Of a stretch of DNA of 64,000 bases, positions 30,720 to 38,661 are shown one piece after another; position 1 is the stretch's first letter, and each line of letters opens with the position of its first letter. The notes under the pieces are model-generated. The model saw only the letters and a program-made list of their open reading frames with translations, was not told the DNA's origin and searched no databases. A program made the translations under genes and the position numbers. Origin of the DNA: Nevskia ramosa DSM 11499 (GTDB taxonomy: Bacteria; Pseudomonadota; Gammaproteobacteria; Nevskiales; Nevskiaceae); NCBI RefSeq assembly GCF_000420645.1, contig NZ_ATVI01000005.1, forward strand, positions 790,357 through 854,356, given 5' to 3'.

Positions 30720-30745
30720 GTCATTCCCGCCCTCGCGGGCATGAC
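30720..30745. repeat. Short hairpin of the GTCATTCCCGC type
   Basis: GTCAT-T-CCCGC, loop CCTC, GCGGG-C-ATGAC: a stem of 10 pairs with one T/C mismatch, between the convergent pbpC and antiporter genes. It has the same core as the longer repeat at 32173-32253 and belongs to a family of dispersed repeats common in proteobacteria. A terminator role is possible. Confidence 0.7.
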
Positions 30746-30760
30746 AGAAACTGGAATGCG

Positions 30761-32020
30761 CTATAGAAACCGCATCGCGACGATCGCCACCAAGGTCGGC
30801 GGCAGCGCCGCCAGCAGCAGGCCGAGCGCGCCGATCGTCTCGTCCTTGAAGCGGACTTTCAGGATCGAGAAGCCGGCCGGGTTCGGCGCATTGGCGATCA
30901 CCGTCAGGCCACCGCCCGTCACCGCGCCGGCCACCAGCATGTACTTGAACTCGTCGCTCAGGCCTTCTACCAGCGAGCCGAGATAAGTCAGCGCAGCGTT
31001 GTCGGTCAGCGCCGTCAGCGCGGTGGCGCCGAAGTAGACCGCGTCCGGGCTCATCGACAGCAGCACAGGCTGCAGCCACCACTGCTGCATGCCGCCGAGC
31101 ACGACGAGCCCGGCGAGGAAGAACGCCACCAGCAGCGCTTCCGGCACGATCAGCCGGCCCTGATGGCGTTCATACGCCGTCGCGAAGCCGATGAAGAACA
31201 GCAGCAGGCCAAGGAACAGCGCCGGGTGATGCGCGAACATCACCACGCCGAGCAGGATCAGCGAGTTGACCAGCATGATCGGCAGCGGCACGGCGGCATT
31301 CTTGCCTTCGCTGTTGCTGGTGATCCCCGCCAGCTGCTTGCGGAACAGCGCGGTCACCGCGACGGCATTGATGGCCACCGCGATCGCCGCCTTCCAGCCG
31401 AAGTTGCTCATCATGAAAGCGATGTCCCAGTTCCACTTGCTGGCGACCATCAGCACCGGCGGCGCGGCAAACGGCGTCAACACACCGCCGATCGAGATGT
31501 TGACGAACAGCACACCGACCGTCGCGTACTTGAACCGGCTCGACAGACCATCGGCGTTCAGAAAGCGGTCGCGCAGCATCAGTGCCCCGAGGGTCATCGC
31601 GGCCGGCTCGGTGACGAATGAACCGAGCAGCGGCACCAGCGCCATGATCGTGAAATAGGTTGCGGTGCTCGTCGGCAGCGGCAGCAGTTTCGAGAAGCCT
31701 TTGACGAGCAGGCTGGCCAGATCGAGGATCGGCCGGCTGCCGGAAACGATCATCACCGCGAACACGAACAGCGGCTCGGTGAAGTTGCGCGAATCGACAT
31801 AGGCCAGCGCGGCATCGCGGCCTTCAAGCGCGAACAGCAGGATCACCAGCACCATCGCCCAGAAGCCGAACACCACTTCGACCTCGCCGAGCAGATGAAA
31901 GATGCCCTCATGCCGCGGATAGCGATGGGCCAGACCTTCGAAGAACTTGGTCGAGAAGGTGTGGATTAGGGCAATGATGAAGATTGCGGCGGCCAGCGAC
32001 TGGATCAGGGTCGGCGTCAT
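30761..32020 (-). CDS. Putative Na+/H+ antiporter, polytopic membrane protein
   Basis: The 419-residue product has about 10-12 hydrophobic helices and resembles the family annotated as putative Na+/H+ antiporter in the ion-transporter superfamily. Recognisable features are IHTFSTKFFEGLAHRYPRHEG near the start, LLGSFVTEPAAMTLGALMLRDRF, GGVLTPFAAPPVLMVASKW, and a late TALTDNAALTYLGSLV motif. The last contains a charged residue in a helix break, as in related carriers. An ALAGAVTGGGLTVIANAPNPAG-like segment (GAVTGGGLTVIANAPNPAG) ends the second half. The transported ion is inferred from the family name and not shown by the sequence. It is encoded alone, convergent with pbpC. Confidence 0.82.
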   Translation of the reverse strand: MTPTLIQSLAAAIFIIALIHTFSTKFFEGLAHRYPRHEGIFHLLGEVEVVFGFWAMVLVILLFALEGRDAALAYVDSRNFTEPLFVFAVMIVSGSRPILDLASLLVKGFSKLLPLPTSTATYFTIMALVPLLGSFVTEPAAMTLGALMLRDRFLNADGLSSRFKYATVGVLFVNISIGGVLTPFAAPPVLMVASKWNWDIAFMMSNFGWKAAIAVAINAVAVTALFRKQLAGITSNSEGKNAAVPLPIMLVNSLILLGVVMFAHHPALFLGLLLFFIGFATAYERHQGRLIVPEALLVAFFLAGLVVLGGMQQWWLQPVLLSMSPDAVYFGATALTALTDNAALTYLGSLVEGLSDEFKYMLVAGAVTGGGLTVIANAPNPAGFSILKVRFKDETIGALGLLLAALPPTLVAIVAMRFL

Positions 32021-32101
32021 GATCGAAGAGAGTCATCGGGGAAGGGATGGACCGTACCACGCGGGTTGTCGGCAATTGTCAGCCTGCGGTGAAGCCCAAA
32101 C

Positions 32102-32126
32102 GAAAAAGCCCACGGCGAGGTGGGCT
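32102..32126 (-). terminator. Rho-independent terminator on the minus strand
   Basis: On the minus strand AGCCCAC and GTGGGCT form a 7-bp stem around a 6-nt loop, followed by a run of five T. It lies about 180 bp beyond the stop of the Pit transporter and before the antiporter gene, so it probably ends Pit transcription. The rest of the 288-bp gap holds the repeat at 32173-32253 and no gene. Confidence 0.65.
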
Positions 32127-32172
32127 GGAGCGTTTTCAAGTTAAACGCACCTAGATGCACCTATATAACCCC

Positions 32173-32253
32173 GTCATGCCCGCGCAGGCGGGCATCCAGT
32201 TTTGACCGTAGCGCACCGCATCAGAACTGGATTCCCGCCTGCGCGGGAATGAC
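32173..32253. repeat. 81-bp dispersed inverted repeat (GTCATGCCCGC ... GCGGGAATGAC)
   Basis: The left half runs GTCATGCCCGCGCAGGCGGG then CATCCAGTTTTG. The right half is nearly its reverse complement, CAGAACTGGATTCCCGCC then TGCGCGGGAATGAC. Each half also forms its own small hairpin (CCCGCGCAGGCGGG; CCCGCCTGCGCGGG). This is a well-known type of palindromic intergenic repeat in proteobacteria. A half copy is at 30720. Confidence 0.85.
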
Positions 32254-32308
32254 GACTGAATGTAGGGATTTGAAGGAAAAAAGTCCTGACTCAAGAAGCG
32301 CTTCGAGA

Positions 32309-33913
32309 TCAGAAGATCTTCGAAAACACCCAGTACAGCGAGCCTGCCAGCGTGATCGAAACCGGCAGGGTCAGCACCCAGGCCATCAGCAGATTGCGCA
32401 CCGTCGACATCTGCAGGCCGGACTTGTTCGCCGTCATCGTGCCGGCAACGCCGGAGGACAGCACGTGCGTCGTCGAGACCGGCATGCCGAAGGCATCTGC
32501 GGCGCCGATGGTGGCCATCGCCACCAGTTCTGCCGAGGCGCCCTGCGCATAGGTGAGATGGCTCTTGCCGATCTTCTCGCCAACGGTCACCACGATGCGC
32601 TTCCAGCCGATCATCGTGCCCAGGCCCAGCGCGAAGGCCACCGCCACCTTCACCCAGGTGGGAATGAAGCGCGTCGCCTTGTCCAGCGAGGACTTGTAGC
32701 GGTCCAGCGTCTTCGCTTCATCGTCCGCGAAATTCAGGCTTGATTCCTTGCCGATGCGCTTCACCGCTTCGGCGGCGATGTACATGTCGTTGCGCATGTT
32801 GCGGGTCTTGTCGGCCGGCACTCGCGCCAGCGAACCGTATTCGCCGACTTGGCTATCGATGTCGGCGGCCAGTGCCGTCAGCGCCGGCACCGTCTGCGGC
32901 TCAAGGGTCTTGTTGGCGATGTAACGGGTCAGCGCGGTACGCGGATCGCCTTCGAACGCGGCCGCACTGCCATGCGCGCTCATCGTCTGGTTCATCGCCA
33001 GCGTGTTGCTGTGGAACTCGGCGACGTACTGCGCCGGCACCGCGCGGTTCAGTGCGTAGGCCGTCGGCACGACGCCGATCAGGATCAGCATGATCAGGCC
33101 CATGCCTTTCTGGCCATCGTTGGAGCCGTGCGCAAAGCTGACGCCGGTGCAGGTGAAGATCAGCAGGCCGCGAATCCACAGCGGCGGCGCCACGCCCGGC
33201 TTCGGTGCTTCATAGAGGGCCTTGTTGCGAACCAGCACCTTCAAGGCCAGGAACAGCAGCGCCGCCGCGGTGAAGCCGAGCAGCGGCGACAGCAGCAGGG
33301 CTTTGCCGATGTCGGTCGCCTTGCTCCAATCGACGCCGGCGGTGCCGCTGCGGCCGTGCATCAGCGCGTTGGCAATGCCGACGCCGATGATCGAACCGAT
33401 CAAGGTGTGCGAACTGGAAGAAGGAATGCCGAGCGCCCAGGTGGCCAGGTTCCAGGCGATCGCCGCGAACAGCAGCGCGAACACCATCGCGAAACCGGCA
33501 CCGGATCCGACCTGCAGGATCAGCTCGACCGGCAGCAGCGAAATGATCCCGAAGGCGACCGCACCGCTTGACAGCAGCACGCCGAGAAAATTGAAGAAGC
33601 CCGACCAGACCACCGCGACATTGGCCGGCATCGAGTTGGTGTAGATGACGGTGGCCACCGCGTTGGCCGTGTCATGAAAACCGTTGACGAACTCGAAGCC
33701 GAGCGCGATCAGCAGGGCGATGAACAGCAGGATGAACGGCAGATAGGTTGTCGCCTGGATGCCCGCTGCGCTGGCATCGACATAGACGCTGTACGCCACG
33801 TAGAGAATGGCCACGATGACCGACGCGGCAAAGCCGATCGTCCCCGCCACCCCGAGCCCCTGGTCCATGCGCGGTGCGCCGCTGCCAACCGGCCCGATCG
33901 TCGTTGTGCTCAT
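32309..33913 (-). CDS. Inorganic phosphate transporter, Pit family
   Basis: Pit carriers move metal-phosphate with protons or sodium across the inner membrane. The 534-residue product has the two inverted family repeats. Repeat one is GFEFVNGFHDTANAVATVIYTNSM with IPSSSSHTLIGSIIGVG. Repeat two is FAHGSNDGQKGMGLIML with MPVSTTHVLSSGVAGTM. A hydrophilic insert of about 120 residues between the halves is mostly helical (residues about 320-450). The start is ATG 33913. A perfect 16-bp palindrome lies 44 bp upstream. No PhoU-like gene is adjacent, so regulation by a PhoU partner is not supported here. Confidence 0.93.
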   Translation of the reverse strand: MSTTTIGPVGSGAPRMDQGLGVAGTIGFAASVIVAILYVAYSVYVDASAAGIQATTYLPFILLFIALLIALGFEFVNGFHDTANAVATVIYTNSMPANVAVVWSGFFNFLGVLLSSGAVAFGIISLLPVELILQVGSGAGFAMVFALLFAAIAWNLATWALGIPSSSSHTLIGSIIGVGIANALMHGRSGTAGVDWSKATDIGKALLLSPLLGFTAAALLFLALKVLVRNKALYEAPKPGVAPPLWIRGLLIFTCTGVSFAHGSNDGQKGMGLIMLILIGVVPTAYALNRAVPAQYVAEFHSNTLAMNQTMSAHGSAAAFEGDPRTALTRYIANKTLEPQTVPALTALAADIDSQVGEYGSLARVPADKTRNMRNDMYIAAEAVKRIGKESSLNFADDEAKTLDRYKSSLDKATRFIPTWVKVAVAFALGLGTMIGWKRIVVTVGEKIGKSHLTYAQGASAELVAMATIGAADAFGMPVSTTHVLSSGVAGTMTANKSGLQMSTVRNLLMAWVLTLPVSITLAGSLYWVFSKIF

Positions 33914-33956
33914 CTTGTCCCCCAGTAGTTTCTCGCCCGAAGCTAGCAGCGGCTAA

Positions 33957-33972
33957 TGACACATATGTGTCA
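33957..33972. promoter_or_regulatory. Perfect 16-bp palindrome TGACACATATGTGTCA
   Basis: The site lies 44 bp before the Pit start codon and about 80 bp before the truncated toxin fragment. A symmetric site of this size suits a dimeric repressor. It could be the operator of the HigA-like antitoxin's original promoter or a regulator of Pit. It does not match the PhoB direct-repeat box. Apart from this site and the toxin remnant, the 276-bp gap holds nothing I can support. Confidence 0.5.
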
Positions 33973-34050
33973 CGAGCCGCTTTCAGGAAATCGTTGTTGG
34001 GAGTTGTCTGGCCGTTTCCAGTTTTGGCCCACGGCTTTCTAGATCTTAGA

Positions 34051-34221
34051 GTTGCTGTCGAAAGCGAGCGCAGCAACATCGCGGATGCCAAGCTGGAGAC
34101 CTTGAAGATGACGGCTCGCGACTTGTTGGCACTAAACGACGGAAAGCTCGACCAAGCCGTTTTGAGCGGGCACTTGATGGAGATTTGCAATGACAGACAA
34201 GACCAAGCCGAAAGCACGTAG
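34051..34221 (+). pseudogene. Truncated RelE/HigB-type toxin remnant
   Basis: The frame encodes VESERSNIADAKLETLK, then MTARDLLALNDGKLDQAVL, then SGHLMEICNDRQDQ. This matches the C-terminal half of RelE/HigB-like toxins that precede HigA-type antitoxins. The frame upstream of about 34051 shows no toxin N-terminus and soon runs antisense into the Pit gene. The first 50-60 residues, with most of the catalytic fold, are therefore missing. The 3' end overlaps the antitoxin ATG by 32 bp, as in intact modules of this type. Family assignment is from pattern recognition; the truncation is visible directly. Confidence 0.7.
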
Positions 34222-34519
34222 CCGAATCCTGGAGACCGTCCATGCCACGGCTTCAGATCTTCACGCGGCGGGTTTGATCTATGCGCGGCGGATGCGCGAG
34301 TTCGACGCCCTTTCCCTGCCACCAGTGCCGACCTATACGCCGGCCAACATCAAGTCCATCCGATCGAAGCACAACCTCAGTCAGGCAGTAATGGCAGCGG
34401 CGCTGAACGCTAGCTTGTCAACGGTTCGGCAGTGGGAGATCGGGCACAAGAAGCCGAGCGGTCCGGCTGCTAAGCTCCTGAGTGTGTTGGACCGAAAGGG
34501 GCTGGACGCGTTGATCTGA
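34190..34519 (+). CDS. HigA/NadS-like antitoxin with XRE helix-turn-helix
   Basis: The 109-residue product has a helical N-terminal half (LETVHATASDLHAAGLI) and a C-terminal Cro/C1-type DNA-binding domain. That domain reads IKSIRSKHNLSQAVMAAALN, then ASLSTVRQWEIGHKKPSGPA and LLSVLDRKGLDAL, with the recognition helix around SLSTVRQWE. This is the layout of antitoxins encoded after RelE/HigB toxins. Its partner toxin just upstream is truncated, so it is now a solitary antitoxin or a repressor with another role. A restriction-modification gene follows 82 bp later. Confidence 0.88.
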   Translation: MTDKTKPKARSRILETVHATASDLHAAGLIYARRMREFDALSLPPVPTYTPANIKSIRSKHNLSQAVMAAALNASLSTVRQWEIGHKKPSGPAAKLLSVLDRKGLDALI

Positions 34520-34601
34520 TCACGCGCTGCCGTTAAACCTAAAAAAGCGAATAGCAAGGGCGGCGAACTGCGCTGATCCGTCCTCGCCAGGGAATGAGGC
34601 G

Positions 34602-37600
34602 ATGCCGACTGAGAAGCTGACGCTGGAACTTGCGGTTGCCGGATATGGCCGTGTCGCTGCTCAGAAGCTGAACAACCCGGTCGCCAACGGCCAGCCCGAA
34701 GACCAGCTTCGTGCGCCGTTCGAACAACTGCTGCGCGACCTGGGCAGGCTTTGCGCCATTCCGCCGGACAAGCTGGCGGCGGTCGGCGAATCCTCGATTT
34801 CCGATCTGAAGACCCGGCCGGACTACGCGGTGACGGTCCACGGCGCGCTGGTCGGTTTCGTTGAACTGAAGGCACCGGGCAAGGGTGCCGACCCACGTCG
34901 GTTCAAGGATCCGCATGACAAGGCTCAATGGCAAAAGCTGTCCAGCCTGCCGAACCTGATGTATAGCGATGGCAATGCTTTCAGCCTCTGGCGGAACGGC
35001 GAGCTGCAAGGGGCGATCGTCAAGCTGGATGGCGATGTTGAGATCTCCGGCGATCAGCTCATGCCCGGTTCCGGCCTGCTTGCCCTGTTCGAGGACTTCC
35101 TGCACTGGTCGCCACAGCCGCCGCGCAGCGCGAAGGAACTGGCCGGCGTTGCCGCGCGCCTGTGTCGCCTGCTGCGGGACGAGGTGGTCGAGCAGCTCGA
35201 ACGCAAGTCCGAGGCGCTGACCGGCTTGGCCGCCGACTGGCGCAAGCTGCTATTCCCGGATGCCAGCGACGAACGCTTTGCCGACGGCTACGCCCAGGCG
35301 GTGACGTTCGGCCTGCTGATGGCGCGAGCTCAGGGCATTTCCCTGAAGGAAGGCTTCGGCCCCGTCGCCGATGCGCTCGGCACCAAGCACTCGCTGATTG
35401 GTGCGGCGCTGCACCTGCTGACCGACAACACCTCGAATCAAGCTGTGCTCAAGACCGCGCTCGCGACCTTGCGGCGTGTGCTCGATGTGGTCGACTGGCA
35501 GAAGCTGTCGAAAGGCAACGCCGACAAGTGGCTGTATTTCTACGAAGACTTCCTCGATGTCTATGACCGGGAGCTTCGCAAGGAAACGGGCAGCTACTAC
35601 ACGCCGCCGGAAGTCGTGAATGCCCAGGTGCGCTGGGTTGACGAACTGCTGCGCAGCCCTGCGTATGCGCTGTCGGCGGGGCTGTCGGCGCCGACGGTGA
35701 CCCTGGTCGATCCGGCGACCGGCACCGGCACCTATCTGCTGGGTGTCCTGCGCAGGATTGCCGGACAAGTGGCCGCCGAGCAGGGCGAGGGCGCCGTGCC
35801 GGCCGCGATCCAGGCCGCTGTGCCACGACTGGTCGGTTTCGAGATGCAGTTGGGGCCGTACGCCGTGGCCCAACTCCGGCTGCTGGCCGAAGTGGTCGAG
35901 CTGACCGGTGCGGTGCCGAAGCAGCCGTTGTCGGTGTTCGTCACCGACACGCTGGCCAGCCCGCACGACACCGCCGAGCACATCTTCCAGTCGCTCAAGC
36001 CGCTGGCTGATCAGCGGCGGGCGGCCAACAAGGTCAAGCGCGAGACGCCGGTGACCGTGGTACTCGGCAATCCGCCCTACAAGGAAAAGGCCAAGGGTCT
36101 CGGTGGCTGGGTCGAAGACGGCGACGCCAGCCTCAATGAGGCCGCGCCGCTCGACGACTGGCAAGCTCCGAAGGAATGGAAGGCCGGTGCGCACGCCAAG
36201 CACCTGCGCAACCTGTACGTCTATTTCTGGCGCTGGGCGAGCTGGAAAGTCTGGGATCAGGGGCCGGGCGACAAGACCGGCATCGTCTGTTTCATCACCG
36301 TGGCCGGCTTCTTGAACGGCCCCGGTTTCCAGCAGATGCGCGCCTGGCTGCGGCAGCGCTGCAATGCGCTCTGGGTGGTCGACTGCTCGCCGGAAGGGCA
36401 TCAGCCGGACGTGTCGTCGCGCATCTTCCAGGGAGTGCAGCAGCCGGTCTGCATCGTGCTGGCCTCGCGATCCAGCAAGGCGAAGACCCCGGCTGATCCC
36501 TTGGCCCGCGTCCAGTATCGCGCGCTGCCGGCCGCGCACCGCAAGCAGAAGTTTGAAGCGCTGGATGCGATTCGGCTGGATGACGACGGCTGGCGCGACT
36601 GCCCGGACGAATTACGTGCGCCCTTCCTGCCGACGTCTGGTGGTGCATGGGCAGAGTTTCCGAGATTGGAAGACCTCTTCAGCTGGAATGGGTCTGGATC
36701 GCAGCCCGGTAGGACCTGGGTTATCGCCTCAGACAGCTCCAGTTTGGTTGCCCGATGGGCGGCGTTGAAGGCAGCACAGCCTGACGCGATGAAAATCTTT
36801 TTTCGACAGACCTCAATAAACGGGCTGCCGGTCGATCGCCATATCGACTGGAAAACTACCAAATCCCTGGGGAAGCAGCCCATTCGTCCATTGTCCATTG
36901 CGTCAGACACCGAGGGCTGTCTGCAACCAATTCGATATGCATTCAGGTCTTTTGATCGGCAGTGGATCATCCCGGACGTCCGGCTCATAAACAGACCAAA
37001 TCCGGCGCTTTGGGATTTGCACTCCGACAAACAAATCTTTGTTACCGCACTTAGTCGCTCCAATCCGAGCTCTGGTCCTGCCATTACGATTACGGCGCTA
37101 ATCCCGGACTACGATCATTACAAGGGTTCATTCGGCGGCCGAGTTTTTCCGCTCTGGACCGACGTCGCAGCCACCCAACCCAACGTCCTGCCGTCCTTGC
37201 TCGCCGCGTTGTCGACGCGCTACGGCCTGCCGGTTTCCGCCGAGGATGTCGTCGCCTGGATCGCCGCCATTGCTGCGCATCCCGGTTACATCGAGCGCTT
37301 CCGTGAAGACCTCTCGACGCCGGGCCTGCGCATCCCGTTCACCGCCGATGCCGCGCGCTTCCGCGAAGGCGTGGCGCTCGGCCGTCGCGTGATCTGGTTG
37401 CACACCTTTGGCGAGCGGATGGCGGACCCGGCGGCCGATCGGCCGGCCGGCGCCCCGCGCCTGCCGGCCAGCGAGCGGCCGCTGATTCCGAAGGGCGGGG
37501 CGATTCCCGACAACGACCTTCCGGAGACAATCGATTACGACCCGGCGTTGCGTCGGCTGAAGATCGGCGGTGGCTATATCGAGCCGGTAGCGCCAGAGGT

Positions 37601-37967
37601 CTGGGCTTACGAGGTGTCCGGCAAGTCCGTACTGACCCAGTGGTTCAGCTACCGAAAGCGCGACCGCAGTCGGCCCCAGATCGGCGACAAGCGTCCGCCG
37701 TCGCCGCTGGGCCTGATCCAGCCGGATGGCTGGCTGGCCGAGTACACGAGCGAGCTGCTCGACGTGATCAACGTGCTAGGCCTGCTCGTGCAGATCGAAC
37801 CGATGCAGGCGACGCTCCTCCATGCCGTGTGCGGCGGCCCGCTGATCGCGGAGTCGGAACTGCTGGCGGCTGGAGCACTGAGGCTGGACACCTCGGCACC
37901 GCCACGTCCAACGCCGAAGGTCGCCGCAAAGGCCGCGATGCCCATCGACGATCTGTTTGGCGGCTGA
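34602..37967 (+). CDS. Single-chain restriction-modification enzyme (type ISP/IIG-like)
   Basis: This is a fused DNA N6-adenine methyltransferase and endonuclease. In the 1121-residue product a PD-(D/E)xK nuclease is visible near the N-terminus (D74 in RPDYAV; E88-L-K90). A helical linker covers about 160-330. The methyltransferase has motif I DPATGTGTYLLGVL from D370 and motif IV N490-P-P-Y493. A presumed target-recognition region lies at about 600-850, and a C-terminal type ISP-like domain at about 850-1100 (VWAYEVSGKSVLTQWFSYR). I find no helicase motifs, so it differs from the long LlaGI-type type ISP enzymes. No separate specificity or nuclease gene is present. Bases about 36640-37140 are clearly poorer in GC than the rest, which suggests exchange of the recognition part. 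Confidence 0.88.
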   Translation: MPTEKLTLELAVAGYGRVAAQKLNNPVANGQPEDQLRAPFEQLLRDLGRLCAIPPDKLAAVGESSISDLKTRPDYAVTVHGALVGFVELKAPGKGADPRRFKDPHDKAQWQKLSSLPNLMYSDGNAFSLWRNGELQGAIVKLDGDVEISGDQLMPGSGLLALFEDFLHWSPQPPRSAKELAGVAARLCRLLRDEVVEQLERKSEALTGLAADWRKLLFPDASDERFADGYAQAVTFGLLMARAQGISLKEGFGPVADALGTKHSLIGAALHLLTDNTSNQAVLKTALATLRRVLDVVDWQKLSKGNADKWLYFYEDFLDVYDRELRKETGSYYTPPEVVNAQVRWVDELLRSPAYALSAGLSAPTVTLVDPATGTGTYLLGVLRRIAGQVAAEQGEGAVPAAIQAAVPRLVGFEMQLGPYAVAQLRLLAEVVELTGAVPKQPLSVFVTDTLASPHDTAEHIFQSLKPLADQRRAANKVKRETPVTVVLGNPPYKEKAKGLGGWVEDGDASLNEAAPLDDWQAPKEWKAGAHAKHLRNLYVYFWRWASWKVWDQGPGDKTGIVCFITVAGFLNGPGFQQMRAWLRQRCNALWVVDCSPEGHQPDVSSRIFQGVQQPVCIVLASRSSKAKTPADPLARVQYRALPAAHRKQKFEALDAIRLDDDGWRDCPDELRAPFLPTSGGAWAEFPRLEDLFSWNGSGSQPGRTWVIASDSSSLVARWAALKAAQPDAMKIFFRQTSINGLPVDRHIDWKTTKSLGKQPIRPLSIASDTEGCLQPIRYAFRSFDRQWIIPDVRLINRPNPALWDLHSDKQIFVTALSRSNPSSGPAITITALIPDYDHYKGSFGGRVFPLWTDVAATQPNVLPSLLAALSTRYGLPVSAEDVVAWIAAIAAHPGYIERFREDLSTPGLRIPFTADAARFREGVALGRRVIWLHTFGERMADPAADRPAGAPRLPASERPLIPKGGAIPDNDLPETIDYDPALRRLKIGGGYIEPVAPEVWAYEVSGKSVLTQWFSYRKRDRSRPQIGDKRPPSPLGLIQPDGWLAEYTSELLDVINVLGLLVQIEPMQATLLHAVCGGPLIAESELLAAGALRLDTSAPPRPTPKVAAKAAMPIDDLFGG

Positions 37968-37989
37968 TCGCACCGCCTGCGTCCGCTAC

Positions 37990-38024
37990 AAAAAAAGCCC
38001 CGTGCAGTCATGCTGCACGGGGCT
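37990..38024 (-). terminator. Rho-independent terminator of tRNA-Met
   Basis: A perfect 12-bp stem (AGCCCCGTGCAG / CTGCACGGGGCT, 37996-38007 and 38013-38024) with a 5-nt loop is followed on the minus strand by seven T. It begins 11 nt after the tRNA 3' end, and it also lies just beyond the restriction gene. Confidence 0.9.
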
Positions 38025-38034
38025 CGTCGTTCGA

Positions 38035-38111
38035 TGGTGGCTAGAGGCGGGATCGAACCGCCGACCTCAGCATTATGAGTGCCGCGCTCTAACCATCTGA
38101 GCTACCTAGCC
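38035..38111 (-). tRNA. tRNA-Met (anticodon CAT), CCA encoded
   Basis: Read on the minus strand, the 77-nt gene begins GGCTAGGTAGCTCAGATGG and ends TCTAGCCACCA. The acceptor stem pairs GGCTAGG with TCTAGCC (one G-T). The anticodon arm is CGGCA-CTCATAA-TGCTG, giving CAT, and the T arm is GGCGG-TTCGATC-CCGCC. The GGCTA acceptor start with a fully paired first position fits elongator rather than initiator methionine tRNA. A CAU tRNA modified by TilS to read isoleucine codons is the alternative. Confidence 0.93.
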
Positions 38112-38185
38112 ACGCGAGGCGCGGATTGTAGGGGGTTCGAGGGGCCGCGACAATGATTTTTCGGCATTTTTCAGCCGCGGGGCGC

Positions 38186-38557
38186 TCAGCTTGTCGTCGG
38201 CATCAGGTCTTTCAGGGTTCGCCAGCCGCCGTCGATCGACCAGACCTGGGTGTAGCCCATCTTCTGCAGGTTGTCGGCGGCGAGTGCAGAGCGGAAGCCG
38301 CCGCCGCAGTACAGATAGAGCGGCTCGGCCTTGTCCGGGTGGCGGGCTTCGATGTCGCGTTCGATCACGCCCTTGCCGAGCCATTCGGCGTTGCTGACGT
38401 GGCCGGCGGCGTATTCGCTTTCTTCGCGGACGTCGATGAGCTTCGCGGCCGGATTCGCGGCTAGCGTGGCGGCGAGGTCACGGGCATGGATTTCCTTGAT
38501 GCGGGTTTTTGCGTCGTCGACCAGCGCCAGGAAGGCGGGCGGGTGCGTGTCAGCCAT
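38186..38557 (-). CDS. Single-domain rhodanese-like protein
   Basis: Rhodaneses transfer sulfane sulfur through a catalytic cysteine. The 123-residue cytosolic product starts at MADTHPPAFLALVDDAK. It has the fold motifs LIDVREESEYAAGHVSNAEWLGKGVIE and the active-site loop YLYCGGGFRSALAADNL (Cys followed by GGGFR). It ends with MGYTQVWSIDGGWRTL. An open frame extends 40 codons upstream of the chosen ATG but lacks family similarity. No partner gene indicates a pathway. Confidence 0.92.
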   Translation of the reverse strand: MADTHPPAFLALVDDAKTRIKEIHARDLAATLAANPAAKLIDVREESEYAAGHVSNAEWLGKGVIERDIEARHPDKAEPLYLYCGGGFRSALAADNLQKMGYTQVWSIDGGWRTLKDLMPTTS

Positions 38558-38661
38558 GATCTTCTCCAGACAATGAACCCAGACAATGAAGCAGCAGCGG
38601 GTTAGATTACCGGGCCGAGGCCTGCGGGCCCAATAAGAACCATCAAATACAGGCACGTGCG

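Noticed and set aside
33914-38111. Phage or integrative element at tRNA-Met
   Set aside because: No integrase, no phage genes and no duplicated tRNA 3' end were found by eye. Only a possible island remnant can be proposed.
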